Positions 6,659 through 13,929 of a DNA stretch of 15,498 nucleotides are shown piece by piece. The DNA comes from JBAZOJ01 sp041648755. GTDB lineage: Bacteria > Planctomycetota > B143-G9. The notes below the pieces were generated by a model that was not told the origin of the DNA, did no database searches, and saw only the letters and a program-made list of their open reading frames with translations. The DNA is taken from contig JBAZOJ010000062.1 in assembly GCA_041648755.1 (NCBI GenBank), positions 1 through 15,498 of the forward strand. The letters are read 5' to 3'. The number at the start of each line of letters is the position of its first letter. The stretch's first letter is position 1. Made by a program: the position numbers and the translations under genes.

Positions 6659-8755
6659 ATGAAAAAGATGTCGCTGCTTTGCGCCGACCTCCTGCTCACT
6701 TTTTCCTGCGCTCTGTCGCGGGTTGCCTTCGCTGAGGAAAAGCCTCCTGATGGCGACAAGAAGGAGGATGTCCAGGAACCCGTCGAGACCGAGAAGGGAA
6801 TCACCTTCAACTTCAACGGCTGGGACATGAAGAAGGCCGTTGAGTACCTCGCCAGGGTGCGGAAGGTTGCGATCATCTACCCCGACAACTTCGCCGGGAC
6901 TATCAACTATGTCTCCTTCGTTCCCATTCCGAAGGAGAACGTGCTTCCGCTCTTCGAGACCCTGCTCAACCTCAACGGCTGGCAGATGATCGAAGTTGCA
7001 GGAGTGATCAAGATCGTTCCGCTGCAGCAGGGACTGGGAATGTCCACGGGTTTCTATACAGACGCGGATCGCGCCAACCTCAAAGCTCGCGACCGCATCA
7101 TCACGCAGGTCTTCAAGCTGCGCTTTCTTGGAGCCACGGATGCTATCGCCACGCTGACAAACTTCACTATCACACGCAATATCGTCGCTGTTCCCATGTC
7201 GAACAGCGTGATCGTCACCGATTACGAGACAGTCATCCTTCGACTCGCGACCATCCTGAACGAGGTGGACATCGAAGGTCCGAAGGTCGTTTACGACACC
7301 ATCGAGTTGAAGTTTGCCAATGTTGACAACGTCAAGACATATCTGGACCAGTACGTCAAGACGATCGGCAGCATGGTCAGTTCGACTTCCGGTGGTACTC
7401 CTCAGCCCCGGCCGACTCCTCAGCCCACATCTTCCACTCCATCGGTGATTCAGCCGGTAGCCATCCCGGATACCGCAACAAATTCGTTTATCCTGATGGG
7501 AACAACTGGAGACGTCGAGAAGATGAAGGAGTTCATCACCAAGATCGACCGCAAGCGCACTTCGGCTGGCCGGTATCACGTGATCAAGTTGCAGAACATC
7601 TCCGCGAAGGACGTTTCGACACCACTCAACGAGGCCTTTGCCAAGGCGGGCGTCGACAAGACATCTCCCGATCCGGCACCCGTCATAATCGCGTTTGAGG
7701 TCCAGAATGCCCTGATCGTCCTTTCGAACGCGACTCAATTCGAGGAAATCCAAAAGATGGTGGCGGATCTCGATACCCCGCAGATGCAGGTGCTTATCCG
7801 CACGACCATTGTGGAAGTCTCCACGTCCAAGCTGCGCGAACTCGGTGTCGAGCTGGCATCAGGCGATATGCCCTCTGCCGACGGCTACCGCGGGTTCGCC
7901 AGCACGTTCGGCACTGCCGACAAGTACATCGTGCCCGGAGTGAGCACAACCCTTCCAGGCAGCTCCGGTTTCACCTTCGGCATCGTGCGCGACCGCGGCG
8001 GAGTCTGGGCGATTCCGGTCCTGCTCGAGGCGATCCAAAACGACAAGGACACGGAACTCCTGGCTGAGCCGCAGATCCTTGCCATCGACAACGAGAAGGC
8101 CGTGCTCCGGATTTCCGAGACCATCCCCTATTCCACCATCACCAACCCGACGAGCGGATCGACCACCAGTTCCACAAGCACCTACGGCGGCGACTACGAG
8201 GCCAAGATTCAGCTCACGATCACGCCGCACATCCGCTCCGCCGACTACCTCTCGCTCGAGATCGACCAGCTCGTCGAGCAGTTCTACCAGAGCCAGTTCT
8301 CTTTCGATGTTGCCGCCGGCTCCTCGGCGAACCGCCCTGCCAAGACGATCCGTCAGGCAACCACCAAGGTTGGCGTCGCTAATCACGGCTATGTTGTCAT
8401 CGGCGGAATGACGCGCAACAAGATCGACGAGACCAATTCCAAGGTCCCGTGGCTGGGCGACATACCCGGCCTCGGACTGCTCTTCCGCAAGACCAGCCGT
8501 TCTGTGGAAAAGGTCAACCTGTACATTTTCTTGCAGCCCGAGATCATCACCACAAAAGACCAGTTGACTGCCGTATCCAGAGATGCTGCTATCAACCTCG
8601 ATCTTCTCAACCGCGCCCGCGCCAAGAAGGATCCGCTCGCCAGTACTGAATACAAGGACAAAGTGGAAAAGGGCGATGCGGCCGGAAACAAGGACAAGAC
8701 AGACGCAGACAAGAACAAGGAACGGCCGCAACCCAACTCCGAAGGTAGCAAATGA
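6659..8755 (+). CDS. gspD: Type II secretion outer-membrane secretin GspD
   Basis: Forms the outer-membrane channel of the T2SS. The ATG at 6659 follows GGGAG by five bases and opens a signal peptide with two lysines, cut near AFA/EE (residue 25). An upstream in-frame start at 6626 would bury that signal, so it is rejected. The 698-residue protein has N0 (about 48-125), N1 (146-206), N2 (211-298) and N3 (305-372), followed by the secretin barrel domain (about 375-632). The signature VPWLGDIPGLGLLF is at 596-609. A Pro/Thr/Ser-rich insert interrupts N2 at about 241-265, a Ser/Thr-rich loop lies at 498-511, and the last 43 residues are a Lys/Asp-rich tail in place of a recognisable pilotin-binding segment. 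Its stop overlaps gspE (ATGA). Confidence 0.96.
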   Translation: MKKMSLLCADLLLTFSCALSRVAFAEEKPPDGDKKEDVQEPVETEKGITFNFNGWDMKKAVEYLARVRKVAIIYPDNFAGTINYVSFVPIPKENVLPLFETLLNLNGWQMIEVAGVIKIVPLQQGLGMSTGFYTDADRANLKARDRIITQVFKLRFLGATDAIATLTNFTITRNIVAVPMSNSVIVTDYETVILRLATILNEVDIEGPKVVYDTIELKFANVDNVKTYLDQYVKTIGSMVSSTSGGTPQPRPTPQPTSSTPSVIQPVAIPDTATNSFILMGTTGDVEKMKEFITKIDRKRTSAGRYHVIKLQNISAKDVSTPLNEAFAKAGVDKTSPDPAPVIIAFEVQNALIVLSNATQFEEIQKMVADLDTPQMQVLIRTTIVEVSTSKLRELGVELASGDMPSADGYRGFASTFGTADKYIVPGVSTTLPGSSGFTFGIVRDRGGVWAIPVLLEAIQNDKDTELLAEPQILAIDNEKAVLRISETIPYSTITNPTSGSTTSSTSTYGGDYEAKIQLTITPHIRSADYLSLEIDQLVEQFYQSQFSFDVAAGSSANRPAKTIRQATTKVGVANHGYVVIGGMTRNKIDETNSKVPWLGDIPGLGLLFRKTSRSVEKVNLYIFLQPEIITTKDQLTAVSRDAAINLDLLNRARAKKDPLASTEYKDKVEKGDAAGNKDKTDADKNKERPQPNSEGSK

Positions 8756-10452
8756 GAATCGAAGTTGCTGAGATCCTCTTCAAGAAGGGCCTGATTGACG
8801 AGACCGTCAAGCAGCGGGTCAAAGAGGAGACCGATTCCGGAGGGCGCTCCCCCGATCGCATCCTGATCGAGGACGGTGTCCTGACTGAAGAGCAGGTTCT
8901 GCGTTCGCTGGGTGAAGCTCTGGATATCCCCTTCCACCCCAGCCTCGCGCAGTTCGAGATTCCCATGGCCTTTGTCGAGAAGGTTCCGCTCGCTTTCGCA
9001 CGCAATAACGTAATTGCCGCATTCGACAAGCGCGGCGGCACTTACTTCGTCGCAACGGGCTCGCCGTTCGACTTCCGCCCGCTTGATGAGACCGCGGCAA
9101 TGCTCGCAGCCGATGTTGAACCGGTGTTCGCCCTGAAAGAAGAAATCGCGGGGCTCATCGCCCGTGGTTACCAGATGCAATCGTCGGGCCTCGGCGACGT
9201 GATGAACGAATTCGATGACGCCTTCCTGTCCTCGGTCGGAGCCGATATCGAGCGCGCCGAGGATCTTCTGGATATCGCAAACAAGGCCCCGATTATCAAG
9301 CTGGTTTCGACAGCTATCTCTGAGGCCATCAAGCGCCGCGCGTCGGATATTCACTTCCACCCTCTTGATGACAAGCTGCGCATTCGCGCCCGAATCGACG
9401 GAGTGCTCTACGACCTGATGGACTCTCCGAAGAGCATTCAGGAGGCCGTGATTTCCCGTATCAAGGTCATCGGCAAGCTCGACATCGCAGAGCGCCGTAA
9501 ACCTCAGGACGGCCGCACGACCATCAAGTACGCCGACCGTGAAATAGACATCCGTATCTCGATCATCCCGACCACCAACGGCGAGCGCGCCGTGCTCCGC
9601 TTGCTGGACAAGTCTTCAAGCCTTTACTCGCTCGAAGACCTTGGGATGGATCCGGAGAACCTTGAGAAACTCATCAAGGTCATCGAGTCCCCGCACGGAA
9701 TTTTCTTTGTCACCGGGCCGACCGGTAGCGGCAAGACCACCACGCTCTACGCCGCCCTGGCGCGCCTGAACTCGGCGGAAGTGAACATCATCACCATCGA
9801 GGATCCCGTTGAGTACCAACTCAAGGGCATCTCCCAAATCCAGGTGGAAGCCAAGAAGAACGTAACCTTCGCGGCTGGTCTGCGCTCCATCCTTCGCCAG
9901 GACCCTGACATCCTGATGGTCGGCGAAGTCCGCGACCTTGACACGGCAACAATAGCCATACAGTCCGCGCTAACCGGCCACCTTGTTTTCTCCACGCTGC
10001 ACACCAATGATTCTGCCTCGGCCGTTACGCGACTTCTCGACCTTGGCGTCGAGCAATACCTCGTGGCAAGTTCGGTTATTGCCGTTATGGCACAGCGTCT
10101 TGTCAGGAAAGTCTGCCCGCACTGCAAGGAGAGCTACGAGCCCGACGACAGAACCCTCTCCTATATGAATGTAAAACGCTCCGAGCTAAGGGACGGCAAG
10201 CTTTGGCGCGGCAAGGGCTGCGAAGAATGTCTCGACACCGGTTACTACGGTCGTGTGGGCATCTTCGAACTGCTGATGATTGACGATATCATTCGCGCGC
10301 AGATCATGCGCAAGGAAGACGCCAACATCATCAAGTCAATGGCTGTTCAACGCGGGACTTTGACGCTTCGCATGGATGGCGTGCGCAAGGTTATCGAAGG
10401 CGTCACCACGATTGACGAAGTCTCCCGCGCAACCCAAATGGACGTCTTGTAG
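8752..10452 (+). CDS. gspE: Type II secretion ATPase GspE
   Basis: Cytoplasmic hexameric ATPase that powers pseudopilus assembly. In 566 residues it carries a GspE/MshE-type N-terminal domain (about 1-130), then the RecA-like motor. The Walker A box is GPTGSGKTT (322-330), the Asp box ITIEDPVEY (347-355), Walker B LRQDPDILMVGEVRD (381-395) and the His box TGHLVFSTLHTND (408-420). A tetracysteine zinc motif, Cys455-X2-Cys458 and Cys490-X2-Cys493, is typical of GspE/PilB and absent from PilT retraction motors. The N-terminal domain lacks clear RLG motifs, so cyclic-di-GMP binding of the MshE type is doubtful. ATG overlaps the gspD stop and is preceded by GAAGG at 8741-8745. Confidence 0.96.
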   Translation: MRIEVAEILFKKGLIDETVKQRVKEETDSGGRSPDRILIEDGVLTEEQVLRSLGEALDIPFHPSLAQFEIPMAFVEKVPLAFARNNVIAAFDKRGGTYFVATGSPFDFRPLDETAAMLAADVEPVFALKEEIAGLIARGYQMQSSGLGDVMNEFDDAFLSSVGADIERAEDLLDIANKAPIIKLVSTAISEAIKRRASDIHFHPLDDKLRIRARIDGVLYDLMDSPKSIQEAVISRIKVIGKLDIAERRKPQDGRTTIKYADREIDIRISIIPTTNGERAVLRLLDKSSSLYSLEDLGMDPENLEKLIKVIESPHGIFFVTGPTGSGKTTTLYAALARLNSAEVNIITIEDPVEYQLKGISQIQVEAKKNVTFAAGLRSILRQDPDILMVGEVRDLDTATIAIQSALTGHLVFSTLHTNDSASAVTRLLDLGVEQYLVASSVIAVMAQRLVRKVCPHCKESYEPDDRTLSYMNVKRSELRDGKLWRGKGCEECLDTGYYGRVGIFELLMIDDIIRAQIMRKEDANIIKSMAVQRGTLTLRMDGVRKVIEGVTTIDEVSRATQMDVL

Positions 10453-10461
10453 CGGCCGCCT

Positions 10462-11670
10462 ATGCCGATATACAGCTACAAAGCAGTCAATAGCAGCGGA
10501 AAGAACACCGGGGGCGTCATTGACGCCGACACGCCCAAGGATGCACGGTCCAAGCTGCGTTCGCAGGGCCTGTTGCCCACCGAACTGCACGAGACCCATG
10601 CTGACAAGAGAAAGTCCCTTGCCCCACGCATATTCCGTCCGCGCGCAGAAGCGGAAACCGCCTCATTCACCCGCCAGCTCGCAACGCTGACAAAGAGCGG
10701 AATCCCCGTAGCCGACGCCCTTTCCGTCTTGCGCGAGCAAGTCGAATCCGCTGGCCTCGAACGCACAATAATGGATGTTCACGAGCAGGTGCTTCAGGGC
10801 ACATCGCTGGCCGATGCTCTTGCGCGGCATCCAAGATATTTCTCCGATCTCTATGTCAACATGGTCCGCAGCGGCGAGGAAGCGGGAACGCTGGATATCG
10901 TGCTCGACCGCATCGCCGAATACCTGCAGAAGCGGCACAGGCTTTCATCAAAGATCCAGGCCACGATGGCCTACCCGATCGTTGTCGTGTTCTTCGGAAC
11001 CGCCATCGTGATCTTCCTTCTGACCTTCGTGGTCCCGAAGATTGCCAATTTCCTCGAGCAAGCCAAGAAGCCCATCCCCCTGCCCACCTGGATTCTGATG
11101 CTCATTTCCCGCTTGCTGGCGGAATACTGGTACTTCCTTGTCATCGCGGCCGTGCTGATTTTCTTTGCCATCCGGGCCTACTTCCTGACCAAGACCGGGA
11201 GGCGGTTCAAGGACCGGATGATGCTCAACCTGCCCATTATTGGCCCGCTGTTCCGCAAGACGGCTGTCTCGCGGTTTGCCCTTACGTTCTCCACACTGCT
11301 CAAGAGCGGCGTCCCCGCATTGAAGGGTTTGGAGATCGTCGGCAAGGTTGTCGATAACGTCGTACTCGAGGAGACAATTGCGGCGGTTCACGATCGAATA
11401 ATCGAGGGAGCGGACATTTCCACTCCTTTGAAGCAAAGCGGGGTGTTCCCACCGGTTGTCGGATATATGATCGCGGTTGGCGAGCGAACCGGCAGGCTCG
11501 AAGAAGTGCTGGATCGCATCGCTGAGGCCTACGACGAGGAAGTGGAAATCGCTGCGCAGAAGTTGATGTCTCTGCTCGAGCCCATCTTCATCGTCGTCCT
11601 GGCCATTGTCGTGGGGTTGATCGTAATGTCGGTGATTTTGCCGATCCTGGAACTTTCGCGTCTAAAGTAG
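10462..11670 (+). CDS. gspF: Type II secretion inner-membrane platform protein GspF
   Basis: Polytopic inner-membrane protein that links the GspE ATPase to pseudopilus growth. It is 402 residues long, normal for the family. It opens with the typical MPIYSYKAVNSSGK segment, has two homologous cytoplasmic helical domains (about 68-190 and 270-392), and three membrane segments at about 172-192, 222-241 and 374-394. The conserved ends of the two domains read AYPI and LEPI (370-375). It begins 9 bases after gspE with no strong ribosome site, so its translation likely depends on ribosomes finishing gspE. It could be confused with PilC of type IV pili, but the neighbouring gspD and gspG point to T2SS. 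Confidence 0.95.
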   Translation: MPIYSYKAVNSSGKNTGGVIDADTPKDARSKLRSQGLLPTELHETHADKRKSLAPRIFRPRAEAETASFTRQLATLTKSGIPVADALSVLREQVESAGLERTIMDVHEQVLQGTSLADALARHPRYFSDLYVNMVRSGEEAGTLDIVLDRIAEYLQKRHRLSSKIQATMAYPIVVVFFGTAIVIFLLTFVVPKIANFLEQAKKPIPLPTWILMLISRLLAEYWYFLVIAAVLIFFAIRAYFLTKTGRRFKDRMMLNLPIIGPLFRKTAVSRFALTFSTLLKSGVPALKGLEIVGKVVDNVVLEETIAAVHDRIIEGADISTPLKQSGVFPPVVGYMIAVGERTGRLEEVLDRIAEAYDEEVEIAAQKLMSLLEPIFIVVLAIVVGLIVMSVILPILELSRLK

Positions 11671-11671
11671 C

Positions 11672-11677
11672 AGGAGG
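11672..11677 (+). promoter_or_regulatory. Strong Shine-Dalgarno site of gspG
   Basis: A perfect AGGAGG four bases before the gspG ATG. It is the best ribosome site in the gsp block, which fits the need for many copies of the major pseudopilin relative to its neighbours. Confidence 0.8.
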
Positions 11678-11681
11678 ATAT

Positions 11682-12122
11682 ATGAAGACAAACAGCAACT
11701 CAGGCTTTTCGCTCATAGAGCTCATGGTCGTGATCACGATCATGGCCATTCTCGCAGTCGTGGTTATAGCCAAGTTTGGCAATGTCTCGGACGAGGCACG
11801 CACCGCAAAGGCCAAGAGCCAGATAGGCGAGATGGCCGGTGCGCTGGAGCGTTACAAACTCAACTGCAAGGACTATCCGTCGGGCTCGGACGGCCTGAAA
11901 TCTCTTGAGGAGAAGCCCTCCGGAGTCACCGGCTGGAACGGCCCGTACATCGACTTCGTCAAGGATCCCTGGGGCAACGACTATGTGTACGAACTCGACT
12001 CCGCCAACGGCACATTTGACATAACTTCTTACGGCGCCGACGGCACGCCCGGTGGAACGGAATTCAAGGCGGACATCAAGTGGAGCGAGCGCAAGACTTG
12101 GGATGGCGCCCCAAATCGTTAG
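11682..12122 (+). CDS. gspG: Major pseudopilin GspG
   Basis: Main subunit of the T2SS pseudopilus. The 146-residue precursor has a short leader ending in Gly8, cut before Phe9 by a prepilin peptidase, and Glu13 at mature position 5, as needed for assembly. The hydrophobic helix is at 9-30. The C-terminal half has the GspG hallmark DPWG (95-98) and the calcium-loop region SYGADGTPGG (116-125) followed by ADI, matching the classical GspG family. No prepilin peptidase gene lies in the window. It starts 11 bases after gspF, behind a strong ribosome site. Confidence 0.96.
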   Translation: MKTNSNSGFSLIELMVVITIMAILAVVVIAKFGNVSDEARTAKAKSQIGEMAGALERYKLNCKDYPSGSDGLKSLEEKPSGVTGWNGPYIDFVKDPWGNDYVYELDSANGTFDITSYGADGTPGGTEFKADIKWSERKTWDGAPNR

Positions 12123-12150
12123 CCGATACCAGGCGCCGCAAGCCGCTCCG

Positions 12151-12690
12151 ATGACCAGGAACGCTTCGGGCTTCACGCTTATCGAATTGAGCCTTGTGGT
12201 TGCCCTGATGGCTGTCACTCTTGTCGTCATCGTGTCGAACATGGACTCTCTGATACCAGCCACGAAGATCAATGCCGATGCCCGGCGTGTAGCCTCTTTC
12301 ATCGAAACGGCCTTCTCGCAAGCGGTCGCCACCGGAAGTCCCGTGCTGGTCGTGTATGACCTCGACGAGCAATGCTATTTCCTTGCCCTGCCTAACAATG
12401 ACACGGACGAAGACCCGTACAAGATGAACCACACGAGCCCCCTGTATCTGCCGTCCGGCGTCAAGTTCGTCAAGATATTCCTTGGCGACGAGCCCGTCCG
12501 ACGCGGCGTGGTGATGGTGCGGGTTCAACCCACTGGCAGGCTGCGCGCACATTCGATCTTCATCGAGGACGACGGCGACCGCAAACTGACCATCGAGATC
12601 GGACCGCTTACAGGGCTCGCGTCCATATACACCGGGCACATCGAGCCAAGGAGTGCGGAGGGAGCCGTTGCCTCTCCTACCCCTCAATGA
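12151..12690 (+). CDS. gspH: Minor pseudopilin GspH
   Basis: Minor subunit thought to sit near the pseudopilus tip. From the ATG at 12151 it is 179 residues: leader MTRNASG, cut before Phe8, Glu12 at mature position 5, then a hydrophobic helix to about residue 30. The rest is a beta-rich domain ending in a Pro/Thr tail. Assignment as GspH rests on order (after G, before I) and size, because minor pseudopilins diverge strongly. An earlier in-frame ATG at 12103 would give a 23-residue leader and overlap gspG; I prefer 12151, but neither has a strong ribosome site. The stop overlaps gspI (ATGA). Confidence 0.85.
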   Translation: MTRNASGFTLIELSLVVALMAVTLVVIVSNMDSLIPATKINADARRVASFIETAFSQAVATGSPVLVVYDLDEQCYFLALPNNDTDEDPYKMNHTSPLYLPSGVKFVKIFLGDEPVRRGVVMVRVQPTGRLRAHSIFIEDDGDRKLTIEIGPLTGLASIYTGHIEPRSAEGAVASPTPQ

Positions 12691-13121
12691 GAAGTAAAGG
12701 ATTTACCCTCATCGAAGTACTTGCCGCGCTTGCGATTCTTGCAGTCTCGTTTTATATGCTGCTGGAACTTCGTCAGAATGCGCTGCAGAGCGCGGTCTAT
12801 GCAAGCAAGAGGCTCGTGGCAACGGAGGCGGCGCGAACCAAGATGGAAGAGGTAATGTCCAAGGGCTTCCCGGAAGTCGGCTACTTCGAGGACGAACTCG
12901 GCGGAATGCCGGTGCTTGTGAATATCACCAACATCGGGGACGAGAATTCGCTGGGCGCGCTTCGGCGGGTTGACGTGGAAGTCACGTACGATATCGGCTT
13001 CGGCGAAGACGGCCGCGTTGTACTTTCGACCATCATGGCGCCGATTCAAATCAAGGAACTGCCGCGACCGGAGACCACCGGTACTCCCGCGGCGAACCCC
13101 GTGGATAACAATGCGAACTGA
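12687..13121 (+). CDS. gspI: Minor pseudopilin GspI
   Basis: A 144-residue class III pseudopilin: leader MRSKG, mature start Phe6, Glu10 at mature position 5, helix FTLIEVLAALAILAV. The KMEEVM stretch after the helix and its place between gspH and gspJ fit GspI. GspI normally nucleates the tip with GspJ and GspK. The last 20 residues are Pro/Thr/Asn-rich. ATG overlaps the gspH stop by 4 bases, and its end overlaps the gspJ start by 11 bases. Confidence 0.87.
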   Translation: MRSKGFTLIEVLAALAILAVSFYMLLELRQNALQSAVYASKRLVATEAARTKMEEVMSKGFPEVGYFEDELGGMPVLVNITNIGDENSLGALRRVDVEVTYDIGFGEDGRVVLSTIMAPIQIKELPRPETTGTPAANPVDNNAN

Positions 13122-13929
13122 TACAAAAGGCTTTACGCTCATCGAAATCCTGCTTGCGCTCGCGCTGGCGTCGATCGTTATTACGGTGTGCTACGCAATT
13201 CTCATCGGGACGCTGAAGGCACAGACAGAGGCCGACGAGGCAATGCGCTGGTCACGCATTCAGGCCGCCGTGTTCGACGCCCTTTCCGACGACATCACGC
13301 AGGCGACAAAGCCCCGCTTTATGCGCAGTCCAGAATCGTATCAGACCACGACAACCGATCCTGCCGCCACGCCGACCCCCACGCCAACGCCCTCCCCCGA
13401 TACCGCTACCGGGCAACCGGCCATCCCGCGTTATTTCATCGCGGAGCTGAACCCCGACTGGTCAGACGGCGCGGGCATCGCCTTTGTCGTCGCACGGCCT
13501 TCGTTCGACGCGGAAACCCAGCAATACTACCTGTATCGCAGCATATCCTACTTCATCAAACGCGACGACCGAACGCGCGCCAACCTGCTGTACCGCCGCG
13601 AGAAGATCGGCTACGAGGGCACAATCGAGGAAGGCGGCGGCGCCGAGATCCTTTGCGATATCATCTCTACCTTCGAGATCAACTACTTCGACGGCAAGGA
13701 ATGGCTTGAGGAATGGAAGGTCGAGGAAAAAGGCGACCTGCCCAGTGCCGTCCGCATCAAGATCGGATTCTACTTCGACCGGCTGCCGGACGGTACCCCC
13801 GATGTCAGCAAGCCCGCCGAGGAGTTCTTCTCCATTTTCAACATCCGGGGCTCGCACTATATCAATCCCGAAGATCAGGACAGGATGATGCGCGAAGGCC
13901 TGATCGAAACCCCGGGGCCGCCGCAGTGA
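13111..13929 (+). CDS. gspJ: Minor pseudopilin GspJ
   Basis: A 272-residue pseudopilin with leader MRTDTKG, mature start Phe8 and Glu12 at mature position 5. The helix is followed by a large beta-rich domain, as in GspJ, which is typically larger than H and I. Residues about 79-102 are a Thr/Pro repeat stretch (PTPTPTPSP), probably a flexible linker or exposed loop absent from model GspJ proteins. The C-terminal part contains SAVRIKIGFYFD and FSIFNIRG, which resemble the end of GspJ (charged strand plus F...R). The ATG at 13111 is chosen because upstream in-frame starts lie inside gspI and break the pilin leader. It overlaps gspI by 11 bases and dxr by 4. Confidence 0.88.
   Translation: MRTDTKGFTLIEILLALALASIVITVCYAILIGTLKAQTEADEAMRWSRIQAAVFDALSDDITQATKPRFMRSPESYQTTTTDPAATPTPTPTPSPDTATGQPAIPRYFIAELNPDWSDGAGIAFVVARPSFDAETQQYYLYRSISYFIKRDDRTRANLLYRREKIGYEGTIEEGGGAEILCDIISTFEINYFDGKEWLEEWKVEEKGDLPSAVRIKIGFYFDRLPDGTPDVSKPAEEFFSIFNIRGSHYINPEDQDRMMREGLIETPGPPQ

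Noticed and set aside
6659..6733. Lipoprotein signal in GspD (Cys at residue 17)
   Set aside because: The residues before the Cys are Thr-Phe-Ser, not a lipobox; a normal signal peptidase I site lies at AFA/EE.
6632..7753. Long antisense open frame (373 codons) opposite gspD, and similar ones at 7859-8731, 8389-9360, 3145-3966 and 2201-2950
   Set aside because: They are fully antisense to strongly recognisable genes, have no family resemblance or ribosome sites, and are expected as shadows of GC-rich codon use.
8752..9141. MshE-type cyclic-di-GMP binding by the GspE N-terminus, which would link it to the HD-GYP protein
   Set aside because: The domain resembles the fold (ILFKKGLI and ILIEDGVL segments), but the RLG triplets needed for ligand binding are replaced in both halves.
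12052..12150. Longer GspH starts (GTG 12052, ATG 12103)
   Set aside because: They overlap gspG and give long leaders; MTRNASG from 12151 is a typical short pseudopilin leader. ATG 12103 is not fully excluded.
12970..13110. Longer GspJ frame starting inside gspI
   Set aside because: It adds 47 basic residues in an alternative gspI frame and would bury the prepilin leader; ATG 13111 is the natural start.
13713..13925. Longer Dxr frame starting inside gspJ
   Set aside because: The extra 71 residues are Arg-rich out-of-frame translation of gspJ; Dxr proteins start directly before the NADPH-binding loop, as from GTG 13926.
6659..13929. Type IV pilus locus instead of T2SS
   Set aside because: The GspG DPWG and calcium-loop hallmarks, the D-E-F-G-H-I-J order and the absence of PilT or PilM-Q genes all favour T2SS.
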